Assembly (NCBI GenBank): GCA_022791975.1
Contig: JAAWAC010000035.1
Span: forward strand, 19,998 to 83,997
Direction of reading: 5' to 3'
From: Lachnospiraceae bacterium
GTDB lineage: Bacteria; Bacillota; Clostridia; Lachnospirales; Lachnospiraceae
DNA length: 64,000 nt
Under the pieces are notes generated by a model that was not told where the DNA came from, ran no database searches, and saw nothing but the letters and a program-made list of their open reading frames with translations. Both the position numbers and the translations under genes were made by a program. Positions within the stretch are counted from its first letter, which is position 1. The number at the start of each line of letters is the position of its first letter. This document shows, piece by piece, positions 45,131-54,174 of this stretch.

Positions 45131-46090
45131 CTACTCAAGCCTTACGCGCGGATCCAGCACTCTCGTAAGAATATCCAGAACCAGACTGATAATCAGTACC
45201 ATGATAACGATAATCAGGGCAATCATCATAACCAGAGGATAATTCCCGGCAGATACCGCCTCTTTAAAGGTAATGCCGATTCCCGGCCATTGAAATACAT
45301 TCTCAATAACCACAGAGCTGCTGACTAGCATAGGCAGACGCAGGGCCAACAGTACCACCACCGGCGTCATGGATACGCGGAAACCATGAACCAGATTTAC
45401 CCGCCACTCAGGAAGTCCTTTGCTTCTGGCCGCCTTTACAAAATCCTTGTGCATGCTATCCATCATACTAGCTCTGGAATAACGCATTACAGAAGCCGTC
45501 TGGGTTACTCCCAATACCAGGGCTGGAAGAATCAGATACCGGAGATGCTCATACCAGTGAACCATGTCCGGTGTAGTGCGCCCCCCAACCGGAAATATTT
45601 TCCAGTTTAACGCAAACAGCAGAATGGCCACCATACCAAAGAAAAATTGCGGAATGGACATTCCAATAACGCCAGCCAGCGTCAGGGTATGATCCAAAAG
45701 AGAGCCTCTCTTCAAGGCTGAAACAATTCCCAGTACACTTCCCAATATTGCTGATATGAACAGTCCCGTCAGAGCCAGCTCCAAGGTAACCGGAAGCCTC
45801 TGTAAGATAATGTCTTTCACCGGAACGCCACTTGACAGGCTGTATCCCCAGTTTCCCTGAAAAATCTGCCCCAACCATTTCACATACCGGACAAGGAACG
45901 GATCATTCAGACCAAAGGATTCCCGAAGCACATCCAGCTGCTCCGGAGTCATGTTTGCCGCCATATCCGGTGAAATCATATTCGAGACGAAATCACCGGG
46001 AGTGAGCTCCATGCCGCCAAAGATCAGAAAGCTCATCAGCAATGCCATGGGAATAAACATTAAAATTCGTTTACCAATGTATTTTGCCAT
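45131..46090 (-). CDS. Oligopeptide-type ABC transporter permease (OppB/DppB-like)
   Basis: This 319-residue membrane protein starts MAKYIGKRILMFIPMALLMSFLIFGGMELTPGD, the standard DppB N-terminus. It has the coupling loop KDFVKAARSKGLPEWRVNLVHGFRVSMTPVV and the ending VIENVFQWPGIGITFKEAV. The ATG at 46090 has AAAGGGG upstream, while nine residues of upstream frame have no site. It sits between the binding-protein gene and the second permease. Confidence 0.94.
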   Translation of the reverse strand: MAKYIGKRILMFIPMALLMSFLIFGGMELTPGDFVSNMISPDMAANMTPEQLDVLRESFGLNDPFLVRYVKWLGQIFQGNWGYSLSSGVPVKDIILQRLPVTLELALTGLFISAILGSVLGIVSALKRGSLLDHTLTLAGVIGMSIPQFFFGMVAILLFALNWKIFPVGGRTTPDMVHWYEHLRYLILPALVLGVTQTASVMRYSRASMMDSMHKDFVKAARSKGLPEWRVNLVHGFRVSMTPVVVLLALRLPMLVSSSVVIENVFQWPGIGITFKEAVSAGNYPLVMMIALIIVIMVLIISLVLDILTRVLDPRVRLE

Positions 46091-46196
46091 ATAAACCCCT
46101 TTCTCCCATGAAACCAACAGGGCGAAGCAATCATATTTAATTCTGACCGCTCCACCCTGCGTGTTTATATTACCATATTGATATCTTCAAAAGAAC

Positions 46197-47918
46197 TTAT
46201 TTCAAAGTCCAATTCTGGATATCCCACTGCATATAGAACTGCGGATTCCCCCACTTGCTTACATTGCCTGCCACCTTATCGCTGGTCACAACCCAAACTG
46301 GCTGATAGTACAATGCAATGTACGGAATCTCATCGGCATAATACTCTTCGATCTTTGCATATGTAGCCATTTGTTTCTCCACATCAGCGGTGGAAAGCAT
46401 CTCGTTCACCATCGTTCCCAGGGTCTCATCATACGGTCCATGCCAGGTGCCGCTGCTGCCATCAGCAAACCGTGAATAGTAATCCAGCGGAGAGAGAGCA
46501 GACAATGCACCATAAGCCAAATCCCACTGTACACCTGCAAGGCCATCGGCTGTGGGAGCTGTATTCAGCTGTCCAGGTACGTCTCCCTCAAGGAGATATG
46601 GATTTACTTTAATGCCAACCTGGGCCAGCTGCTGCTGTACGATGGCCATCAGATCTACTGTCTGCTGATCGGTATAGTAGTATGCCAGCTTCAGCTCTCT
46701 ATTGCTGTCCCAGCCAGCCTCAGCCAAAAGCTCTTTGGCCTTGTCGGGATTGTATGCGTATTCCTCCAGTCCCTCCACCTTCCAGTTAGAGCCAGTGGGT
46801 GTCAGAGTACCGGTACCAGGCATTGCTGCGCCTTCAAAGATCTGCTCGCAGATGGTGGCCTTGTCAATAGCGTAAGCAATAGCCTGACGCACGCGCTTGT
46901 CGGACAGAGGATTGGTCTCTCCTGCTGCCTTGGGATACTGATTTACCATAAACCAACGGGTATAGTTTACAGGTACGGTGTCAATGGTGACTCCCTCTAC
47001 ATCCCGCAGGGCCTGTACATCACTGTACATCTTGGTGTATGCATAGTCAATCAAACCAGCCTTTACATTGGTTACCAGCTTATCATCAGACTCTGCAGAA
47101 GATGCATTTAACAGAATCTTGAAATCTGCTACGCCATCCCAGTAATCCTCAAAAGGAGCAAAGGTAGCGTACTCGCCGATTTTAACTTCTTCCAACTTAA
47201 ACGGTCCGGAGCCGATAGGACTTTGCCAGAAAGCATCCTGCTGAATCTGCGTCATATCTACGCCTTCCAGACAGTGCTTTGGCAAAATGGGGAACAGAGA
47301 CATTGCCAACATTACAGAGGGCTGCACGGTTGCGAACTTCAGAACGATGGTCTTATCGTCCACTAATTCGATACCAGCAGGATGCTCTGTTTTGCCATCC
47401 AGGTAATCCTGAACGCCTTCAATGCCTTCACAAGTCTGCTTTAAGGTATTGTTAGCCATTCCGGCTCCCGGAGTCATAATCTGCTCCATGCTCCATACCA
47501 CATCGTCCAGCGTAACGTCCTGGCCATCATGCCATTTCAGACCATCCCGCAGGGTAATGGTCAGCTGCAGGCCATCCTCGCTGAGCTCGTAGCTCTCCGC
47601 CATACCTGTCTCTGTGGTGGGATTCATATCATTGTCAATTCCGATCAAGGTCTCAAACAGCAGCTTGGAATGCACGTACTGTCCCAGATTCCACCAGGGT
47701 ACCTCAAAGAACTCTACAGGCCCTGTATTACTGTACAGAATCTTCTCTCCCTCTGCTGCTGCAGGAGGCTGTTCGGCCGGTGCTTCCGTTTCCTGCCCCC
47801 CCTGCTCCTGATTCGTATCCGGTGTCGCTTCTGGTTTGGGATCTTCCTTGCCACCACAGGCAGCCAAGCCGATTACCATAATGCTGGCCATAAGCAACGA
47901 GAGAATGCGCTTTTTCAT
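46197..47918 (-). CDS. ABC transporter solute-binding lipoprotein, family 5
   Basis: The 573-residue lipoprotein has signal and lipobox SLLMASIMVIGLAACGG (lipidated C21). A Glu/Gln/Pro-rich spacer follows. The family 5 (peptide/nickel) fold then has the usual landmarks ETGMAESYELSEDGLQLTITLRDGLKWHDG and DKRVRQAIAYAIDKATI. AAAGGAGG precedes the ATG at 47918. Family 5 proteins bind peptides but also sugars and sialic acid in some bacteria, so the neighbouring amino-sugar genes are the better clue to ligand. Confidence 0.92.
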   Translation of the reverse strand: MKKRILSLLMASIMVIGLAACGGKEDPKPEATPDTNQEQGGQETEAPAEQPPAAAEGEKILYSNTGPVEFFEVPWWNLGQYVHSKLLFETLIGIDNDMNPTTETGMAESYELSEDGLQLTITLRDGLKWHDGQDVTLDDVVWSMEQIMTPGAGMANNTLKQTCEGIEGVQDYLDGKTEHPAGIELVDDKTIVLKFATVQPSVMLAMSLFPILPKHCLEGVDMTQIQQDAFWQSPIGSGPFKLEEVKIGEYATFAPFEDYWDGVADFKILLNASSAESDDKLVTNVKAGLIDYAYTKMYSDVQALRDVEGVTIDTVPVNYTRWFMVNQYPKAAGETNPLSDKRVRQAIAYAIDKATICEQIFEGAAMPGTGTLTPTGSNWKVEGLEEYAYNPDKAKELLAEAGWDSNRELKLAYYYTDQQTVDLMAIVQQQLAQVGIKVNPYLLEGDVPGQLNTAPTADGLAGVQWDLAYGALSALSPLDYYSRFADGSSGTWHGPYDETLGTMVNEMLSTADVEKQMATYAKIEEYYADEIPYIALYYQPVWVVTSDKVAGNVSKWGNPQFYMQWDIQNWTLK

Positions 47919-48015
47919 TTCTTTTCCTCCTTTTGTTTTAAATTTTGGATGATTACGCAACCTTCTCAACCAACTTGTAATCTATGTAAATAAATCACAT
48001 AAATTCTTTGAAAAC

Positions 48016-48945
48016 TCATTTTTTCTTTCCTAGAATGCGGTCCATAGCTTCTGCAATAGGCACCTTCTTCCCCACCGCCCGGATGGCTTCCACCGCCCCA
48101 GGCGTCAGGTTCTTGATACTCAAAAGCTTGGCATTGTCCCGCACCTGCTCCCAGGTCTCACAGCCCAATACCAGGGAGGAAATACCGGGTAAATCTCGAA
48201 TATATGCCACAGACATTTCCTGTAGAGTCATCTCCTCTGATTTGGCAATGTCCCGTAGCTCTTCCACATAGGGCGCCAGGAACTCATATTTCTCCGGCAC
48301 CTGATCCATGCACAGAAGCCCCTGAAAGAATACGCTCCGTACAAACACCACAGCTCCCCGCTTCTCAAGCTCCTCCAAAAGTCCCCTTTCCACCACTCTG
48401 GAATCCAGAATGCTCATAGGAATCTGAATGCCCTGCATCCAGTCATTTTCTAAGAAGGCTTCCACCTCGTCTGCCTCATATACGGAGGCGCCTAACATCC
48501 GGGTTCTTCCCTGCTCCCGCATACGCTCCAGCGGTTCCCGAAACTGCTTTCCGTAAGTACACATTTCCTTGGCATCATGGAAAAAGTACATATCCACTTT
48601 TCCTAAATGCTCCCAGGTCTGATTTTGCTGCGCTGCCAGCTCCTTTAAGGGCTCTTCTCCCAAAACCTTAAACTTGCTGGTCACAAAAAACCGGTTCTGG
48701 CTCTGCCTCAGATATTCTCCTATTACCTTTTCTGAGGTGCCATAAGCCACTGCTGTGTCAAGAGAATTCACTCCCGATGCAGCCGCCGTATCTAAAATCC
48801 GAAACGCTTCCTCCGTAGAGGGCTGCCCTGTCTTGTTAGCCATGCCATACTGCATGCCCAGCTGGACAGTTCCCAGCGTAAACTTGGACAGCTGCTCCTT
48901 TGCCGTTATCTCTGCATATACCATTCCTTTGCTGTATCCCCCCAT
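48016..48945 (-). CDS. Aldo/keto reductase family oxidoreductase
   Basis: The 309-residue TIM-barrel reductase has the catalytic set of the family: Asp in LDTAVAYG, the Tyr of the same segment, Lys in FFVTSKFK and His in MYFFHDAKE. It starts near KFTLGTVQLGMQYGMANKTG, as in the bacterial group often found in polysaccharide loci. The start is uncertain, with ATGs at 48945 and 48924 and no strong ribosome site for either. It lies nine bases from the aldolase gene and probably reduces the aldehyde made by it or by a lyase. Confidence 0.85.
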   Translation of the reverse strand: MGGYSKGMVYAEITAKEQLSKFTLGTVQLGMQYGMANKTGQPSTEEAFRILDTAAASGVNSLDTAVAYGTSEKVIGEYLRQSQNRFFVTSKFKVLGEEPLKELAAQQNQTWEHLGKVDMYFFHDAKEMCTYGKQFREPLERMREQGRTRMLGASVYEADEVEAFLENDWMQGIQIPMSILDSRVVERGLLEELEKRGAVVFVRSVFFQGLLCMDQVPEKYEFLAPYVEELRDIAKSEEMTLQEMSVAYIRDLPGISSLVLGCETWEQVRDNAKLLSIKNLTPGAVEAIRAVGKKVPIAEAMDRILGKKK

Positions 48946-48954
48946 CTGCCAGTT

Positions 48955-49737
48955 TTAGCCCAAAAGCCCCATATCCTTTACGCCAGAAACAATCTGGGTA
49001 AAATAATCACTGAGAGCGCACACATCTGCGCCCAGATTGATGAAGCGGAAGCCCATGTCATAGAGCTCTTTTACATTCCCCAGGCCTCCCACAGTTCCCG
49101 CAAATTTATTGTGAGCTCTTGCGGCTTCAGCTACTTTTTTGCGGGCCTCCAGGGTTTTCTCATTCCAGATATTCACCGGATTTCCAATGGACTGGGAGAA
49201 GTCGGCCGGTCCAAAGAACAGCATATCAATACCCTCCAGAGCCGCAATCTTATCCAAGTCCTCCATAGCCTCCACATCCTCTATCTGGATAATGGTCAGC
49301 TTCTCCTCATTGGAATAGCGAATGTAATCTGCCGTATCCAGCAGACAGTATTTTCCGTCCGCGTTGCCTCCATCAATCGGCCGCCGGCCAATGGGATGGA
49401 ATTTGGTATAATAAACCACCTGCTTGGCATCCTCATAATTCATCACATGGGGCACCATCACGCCGGAGGCATCCATCTCCAGAGGACGTATCACATTGGA
49501 GTACGCGCCCCGGGCTGTACGCACTATGGACTCTGCACCGTAAGCCTTTGCCCCCAGGATCGCTCTGTTAACCTGGCCTAAATCTGCTGGCACGTGCTCC
49601 ATATCCACCCAAATACAGTCCACACCACACAGAGCTGCCAGCTCCGCAGGAATGTTATCCGTAATATTAAGCTTCACACAGGTAACCAACTGGTCCTTTT
49701 TCAGTTTTTCTACCACCTTATTTTTCTTGTACTCCAT
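48955..49737 (-). CDS. HpcH/HpaI family aldolase
   Basis: This 260-residue class II, metal-dependent aldolase makes or cleaves 2-keto-3-deoxy sugar acids into pyruvate and an aldehyde. Metal ligands are visible as E in IIQIEDVEAM and D in FFGPADFSQSIGNP. The start region has VDCIWVDMEHVPAD and the phosphate/pyruvate loop HPIGRRPIDGGNADG. It is the first gene of the large minus-strand operon, just downstream of promoter 49767-49795 and divergent from the AraC regulator. Related enzymes include KDR aldolase; the exact substrate is unknown. Confidence 0.88.
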   Translation of the reverse strand: MEYKKNKVVEKLKKDQLVTCVKLNITDNIPAELAALCGVDCIWVDMEHVPADLGQVNRAILGAKAYGAESIVRTARGAYSNVIRPLEMDASGVMVPHVMNYEDAKQVVYYTKFHPIGRRPIDGGNADGKYCLLDTADYIRYSNEEKLTIIQIEDVEAMEDLDKIAALEGIDMLFFGPADFSQSIGNPVNIWNEKTLEARKKVAEAARAHNKFAGTVGGLGNVKELYDMGFRFINLGADVCALSDYFTQIVSGVKDMGLLG

Positions 49738-49766
49738 GGCGATTTCCTTTCTACCCTTATTCTTTT

Positions 49767-49795
49767 ATTTTACTACAACACAAATAATCTGTCAA
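49767..49795 (-). promoter_or_regulatory. Promoter of the aldolase/ABC/nan-like operon
   Basis: Minus-strand TTGACA (49795-49790) and TAAAAT (49772-49767) are 17 bases apart, about 30 bases upstream of the aldolase start codon. It faces away from the AraC-gene promoter across a 65-base spacer, a natural place for a shared operator. Confidence 0.7.
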
Positions 49796-49860
49796 TTCAT
49801 TTTTCGTCATATTGCATAATTTATTATTAATTTTTTCTCTTTCTCCGTCATTTTTACTAA

Positions 49861-49889
49861 TTGACAAATGTTTTTGGGATGCTTAAGAT
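49861..49889 (+). promoter_or_regulatory. Promoter of the AraC-family regulator gene
   Basis: TTGACA (49861-49866) and TAAGAT (49884-49889) have a 17-base spacer, 40 bases before the chosen ATG. The site overlaps the longest open frame, which argues for the downstream start. Confidence 0.7.
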
Positions 49890-49929
49890 TAAAATTAATA
49901 TTGTTTGCTTTTCAGGGAGGTTTTTTCTT

Positions 49930-50802
49930 ATGGAAGATATCGAATATCTTTTTATGCTGGAATTCCAGGTGGCTGGCATCACTGGAAAATTTATTACATT
50001 CTCCGCTGAATATCAGGCTCCGGACGCCTCCTCCTATTATCACCATCATCACCACCACTTTGAGCTTCACTACGTCCAGGAAGGCACTTGCGTCCTTACC
50101 TCTGGAGGAGAAAACCTCCACGTGGAAACCGGACAGTTCTGCATTTTTGCCCCTAACCGCTATCACTCCATCCGCGAGACCTCTCCCAATCTGAAAAAAA
50201 TGTGCCTAGGCTTTGAGCTCCCCGCCTTCTCTGCTGATATGGACAAGCGGGCCGCTGCTATTTTGCTTCCCTTTTCCTCCTTTTCCTATTACACAGGCTC
50301 TGCAGATAATATAAAAAATACCCTTCAGAAAATATCAGACACAGCCACCGGCTCCCAGACAGATTTCTTTATCCAAGAAGAACTTCGTTCCCTTTTGTCT
50401 CTTCTGGTTTTGGAGCTAGCCTGGTTTATCGGTCCAACCTCCCAGGATATGCCGGACAATAAGATCACACTGGATTTAAAGAGAAACTTTATTATTGACA
50501 CTTTTTTTAATCAGAATTTCCATCTCCACGATGGTGACCAGATTCTGGCTGATCAACTATATCTCAGCAGCCGTCAGCTAAACCGCATATTAAAATCCAT
50601 CTACGGAAAAAGCTATCAAGAAAAAATATTGGAGATCCGTTTGGAGGTTTCCCTTGATTTATTAAAGCATTCTTCTAAATCCATAACCGAGATTTCTGAA
50701 TTGACAGGCTACAATAGCCCTGCCAGTTTTTGCTATTTCATCAAAAAGGCTACCGGTCTGACACCTGGTAAGATCCGAAGATCTGCCGCTTCCCAGACCT
50801 AG
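49930..50802 (+). CDS. AraC family transcriptional regulator with cupin-like N-domain
   Basis: The 290-residue regulator has an N-terminal cupin-like sensor (about 15-110: FELHYVQEGTCVLTSGGENLHVETGQFCIFAPNRYHSI) and a C-terminal double helix-turn-helix (LYLSSRQLNRILKSIYGKSYQEKILEIRLEVSLDLL, then SITEISELTGYNSPASFCYFIKKATGLTPGKIR). Six consecutive histidines (38-43) precede the first cupin strand. AGGGAGG and promoter position support the ATG at 49930 over an upstream TTG. Divergent placement makes it the likely regulator of the aldolase operon. Confidence 0.93.
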   Translation: MEDIEYLFMLEFQVAGITGKFITFSAEYQAPDASSYYHHHHHHFELHYVQEGTCVLTSGGENLHVETGQFCIFAPNRYHSIRETSPNLKKMCLGFELPAFSADMDKRAAAILLPFSSFSYYTGSADNIKNTLQKISDTATGSQTDFFIQEELRSLLSLLVLELAWFIGPTSQDMPDNKITLDLKRNFIIDTFFNQNFHLHDGDQILADQLYLSSRQLNRILKSIYGKSYQEKILEIRLEVSLDLLKHSSKSITEISELTGYNSPASFCYFIKKATGLTPGKIRRSAASQT

Positions 50803-51014
50803 GGCGATCTTACGTCTTCCATGACTTTTATTTTCTATAGTTATCATTATAACAAGGGCTATCACTTGCAGCAATAGCTCAAACAGTCACTTTCCCCTTT
50901 AATATGTCCGAAAATCGATATTTTTATTTTTCTCATAGAGAAAACAGAGACGGGACGGTATGTCACCAGCCCGCCGCTATCCTTTCTGTTTATTTTTTAC
51001 ATCTCTTGTGCAAT

Positions 51015-51938
51015 TTAGCAAAAACGTTTCTTGCTATCCTCTATCATTTCAGCAGCTTTTCTAATCTTAGGCAGATCCTCCTGGGTAAAGGGAGGCAATG
51101 GCAAACGGGCCTGCCCAATGTCCACGCCCTGCATACGCAGGATTTCCTTCTCCACAGAATACAAGTTCCCCTGGCAAGATGTCATAGTTTCTATAATATT
51201 GTTGATGGCATACTGAATTTCTCGGGCTTTGTCGTTTTCTCCCTGCATTAAGGCCTCATTGGCTTTTAGAAACAGCTCCGGCATCACCCCGTAGGTACCT
51301 CCAATCCCGGCATCCGCTCCAATGATCCGGCCTGCCACAAACTGCTCATCTGGGCCATTAAACACCACAAAATCCGGGCCTCCCGCTGCCTTAAACCTCT
51401 GAATATCATAGGTGGGCATGGAAGAATTTTTTACTCCCACAACCTTGTCATAGCTCTTCATCTTCATAAACAGATTCATAGAGAGCGCATAGTGGGTAGT
51501 GCCCGGAATATTATAAATAATAAAAGGCAAATCCGTGGCATCTATCATGGCTTTCCAATACTGCTCAATGGCATACTCTGGTAATGTAAAATAGAAGGGT
51601 GGCACAGCCGCCAGCGCATCTGCCCCACACTTCTGGGCATGCTGGGCCAGTTCTACACTTTCCCTGGTGGACATGGCAGCCACATGGGCGATCACCGGAA
51701 TCTTGCCTTTGGCCACAGCCATTACATTTTCCAAGGTCAGCATCCGCTCCTCCTTGGTCATATAAATGCACTCTCCGGAGCTTCCACACACATACAATCC
51801 GTTTACACCCTTATCCATCAGAAACTGGGTAAAGGCCCGCACCCGTTCTGGGCTAATATCTCCCTGCTCATCATAGCAAGCATAGAAGGCTGGAAAAATT
51901 CCTTTGAATTTCTCTGTTACACTGCTCCTCGTTCCCAT
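51015..51938 (-). CDS. Dihydrodipicolinate synthase/N-acetylneuraminate lyase family protein
   Basis: This 307-residue barrel protein keeps the canonical boxes: GLYVCGSSGECIYMTKEER (carboxylate binding), FIIYNIPGTTHYALS (catalytic tyrosine) and VVGVKNSSMPTYD (Schiff-base lysine). GADAGIGGTYGVMPELF matches the end of the barrel in N-acetylneuraminate lyases. The ATG at 51938 has GGAGAGGGG upstream. With the NagB-like gene it could give the lyase and deaminase steps of sialic-acid use, but 2-keto-3-deoxy sugar acids are also possible. Confidence 0.87.
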   Translation of the reverse strand: MGTRSSVTEKFKGIFPAFYACYDEQGDISPERVRAFTQFLMDKGVNGLYVCGSSGECIYMTKEERMLTLENVMAVAKGKIPVIAHVAAMSTRESVELAQHAQKCGADALAAVPPFYFTLPEYAIEQYWKAMIDATDLPFIIYNIPGTTHYALSMNLFMKMKSYDKVVGVKNSSMPTYDIQRFKAAGGPDFVVFNGPDEQFVAGRIIGADAGIGGTYGVMPELFLKANEALMQGENDKAREIQYAINNIIETMTSCQGNLYSVEKEILRMQGVDIGQARLPLPPFTQEDLPKIRKAAEMIEDSKKRFC

Positions 51939-52012
51939 AGTCAACACCCCTCTCCTTTTATCTCTTCCAATTTTTTACATATTTGTTTTCAGGGAGTTTC
52001 TCCCTTTAGTCC

Positions 52013-52990
52013 TTAATACTGGAACTCATAATCCGGCTCCACCGTAGCCGCGATCTGATGGCTCATAGTTATATGGGTCGGCTTATCCCGCAGCTGTAAA
52101 ATGGAGGCTGGTACATCCTGGGAGGGCTTACCAAAAATACACAGGCGAGAGGTCAGTCTCTGCCAGGCCACCCGGCTTCCCGCTGTGGTGATATCGTGAC
52201 TGTCCAGCACGTCCTTGGCCTGCATGGCATCCCGCGGCCCCATCATAGCGCCCATTGGCGGCACATTGGAAATATCACCGGAGCAGCCAAAAGAACCATG
52301 AAGGGAATTCTGGGCAATGGTCAAAGGATGAAGATGAGCCACCTTGGCCCCCTGCTGGCAATATTCCTCCATGGTAGGCTGGAACCAATCCTCCACCGGG
52401 TCGATAAACGCCAGATGACCCGGCCAGCCCGGTCCGCTGTATACAATATCCGCTTCGCCGTCCTGCTCCAGCATTTTGGAAAAGTCCGGTGTAGTCTTAT
52501 TGCTGTGATATATAAAGTTTTCTTCCTTAAACCCTAAGTCTGCAATGTTTGACAGCATAAACCGACAGAAGGCATTCCCAAAACCAGCCTTATAACTTAA
52601 GGGGGCCACATTACCATCCTGATCCGCCCACTCGTCCATCATATAAAATTTTACATTGCGACAGCTAACTTGCAAAGCCTTCAGGATATAGGCAGCCTTT
52701 CGGTACAAGGGACAGGGATTGGGCATAATCATAACCACCTGTTTGTCCTCCCGGTCAGAGTCCACAATCCGCTTTACTATGTCCATAAGCATCAGCATTT
52801 CGCCTTCCTCATCCGACAGCACATCTACCCGGATATGGGGATTCCTTGGGTGATGGCCATTCATGGCCAAGATATCCTCCTTGGTAATGGCCCGGCAGCG
52901 TTTGATCTCCTCCGTGTTCTTAAAGGGATAAAAATCCGCTGCCTGAAATTTGAAATGATCTGTTTCCTGATAGCTTGTATTCCAACCCAT
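52013..52990 (-). CDS. NagB-like protein (glucosamine-6-phosphate isomerase/deaminase fold), altered active site
   Basis: The 325-residue protein has an N-terminal extension of about 80 residues on a NagB-like core. NVKFYMMDEWADQDGN corresponds to the NagB lid/strand, and YSGPGWPGHLAFIDP corresponds to the active-site GIGxDGHIAFNEP. The catalytic Asp is Pro here, the His is kept and the Glu is Asp. The protein may therefore catalyse an isomerisation or act on another sugar rather than deaminate GlcN-6-P. AAGGAGG precedes the ATG. It lies upstream of and probably with the NAL-like lyase. Confidence 0.8.
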   Translation of the reverse strand: MGWNTSYQETDHFKFQAADFYPFKNTEEIKRCRAITKEDILAMNGHHPRNPHIRVDVLSDEEGEMLMLMDIVKRIVDSDREDKQVVMIMPNPCPLYRKAAYILKALQVSCRNVKFYMMDEWADQDGNVAPLSYKAGFGNAFCRFMLSNIADLGFKEENFIYHSNKTTPDFSKMLEQDGEADIVYSGPGWPGHLAFIDPVEDWFQPTMEEYCQQGAKVAHLHPLTIAQNSLHGSFGCSGDISNVPPMGAMMGPRDAMQAKDVLDSHDITTAGSRVAWQRLTSRLCIFGKPSQDVPASILQLRDKPTHITMSHQIAATVEPDYEFQY

Positions 52991-53501
52991 GGCTATGTAC
53001 TCCTCCTTAAATTTCGCCTAGCTGGCAGGCAATCTATTTGCTATTCTTCAAAACTTTCTTTTTAGAAAGTTTACATTTTGATTCGAAAATATTTTAAAAC
53101 CTTCAAATCTGTGTCCAATTTTCCAAAATACACAATATTATTTCTACCGATTTACCTTTATATTAGTCAATCTTTTTATTTTTGTCAATCATTATTTAGG
53201 TTTTTTATATAGTTCGCACACTCCATTTTCACCTTAGGCCTATATTATTTAAAATATGTCTCCTAATGTATAATTTAAAATTTTACAAGAATTTACATTT
53301 TTCTTCGCTTTACTTTCGTTTTAGAAATTTATTGTTTTTTACTAGGAAAAAAAGCTCTTGGAGAGATAGTCCACACAAGCTCGCCAATTTTCTTTACTTT
53401 ATATAATGTTTACAAAAAAGTATCCCTGGCTCTCCTTCCAGTTCCACTACAAAGACCATATCTAATTCTTTCATTGATAAAGGCTACACTCTGGAAATCT
53501 T
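52991..53501. other. A/T-rich intergenic region without recognisable gene
   Basis: This 511-base stretch is strongly A/T-rich with many stops on both strands. It probably holds the promoter of the NagB-like/lyase unit near its left end, but no hexamer pair is convincing. Its right end runs into the remains of a zinc-ribbon gene. Confidence 0.5.
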
Positions 53502-53970
53502 GAATGTAGTAAGGATGTTTCTGATACAGCGTAGCAATGTCCTAATTGTGGATATAATATTAAAGAACATATTCAAAAAACAAAAAAGCAATGGGAAAAA
53601 CAGGATACAGAAAAAAACAAATCAAAAAAACGCCAATTAGTAAAATTATAATTTTAGTTGTTATTTTTATAATGATTGGTATTTTTGTTGGTGTGCAGAA
53701 ACGCCGTGATAAATATGCCTTGATGAATTTGCTTTTTCACATGCAGAAGATATATCTGAGTATGGAACATATGCTGTTTTGGAATTATATGGAAAATACT
53801 ATTATCATGATATTGGAGCTGCTACCGCACTTAGTAAAATATCTCAAAGATTATCAAATTTAGATATTTGTGTTGAATATATAGATGAACATTTTTTAGA
53901 TGAAGATATCAGTAATGAGGAAAGAGCAGAAAAGATAATATCAACATATGTTGATATTATGGTAAATTAA
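53502..53970 (+). pseudogene. Decayed zinc-ribbon membrane protein gene
   Basis: Three frames carry consecutive pieces of one protein. From 53502, ECSKDVSDTA, a TAG stop, then QCPNCGYNIKEHIQ matches a zinc-ribbon N-terminus that has lost its first cysteine. From about 53591 the next frame gives a helix (ISKIIILVVIFIMIGIFVG). From about 53779 a third frame gives YYYHDIGAATALSKISQRLS. The order zinc ribbon, membrane helix, small domain is common in Firmicutes. At least one nonsense change and two frameshifts make it a pseudogene. Low G+C content differs from its neighbours and suggests acquired DNA. Confidence 0.7.
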
Positions 53971-53997
53971 CCTGTTGTGCTACATAAAAAACCAAAA

Positions 53998-54070
53998 GAA
54001 CTTCAACATAATGTGCTACCCTACTTGTAACGACACAAATTTATAAGGAGGCATTATGATGTTGAAGTTC
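53998..54070. repeat. 12-base perfect inverted repeat, 49 bases apart
   Basis: GAACTTCAACAT (53998-54009) and ATGTTGAAGTTC (54059-54070) are exact complements. Pairing resumes (AATG with CATT) after a three-base bulge. Between them lies AAGGAGG with an ATG whose frame closes after seven codons. It may be the end of a lost mobile element or a hairpin in a small transcript. Confidence 0.6.
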
Positions 54071-54174
54071 CATAACTAATGATACCTCAGCCCTGGTAAC
54101 TTTTGAAGATTTTATACATAAAACGAAAAAGATTTGGAATACGTAAGCCACTGTTCTTCCCTAGCTTCCTGCAT

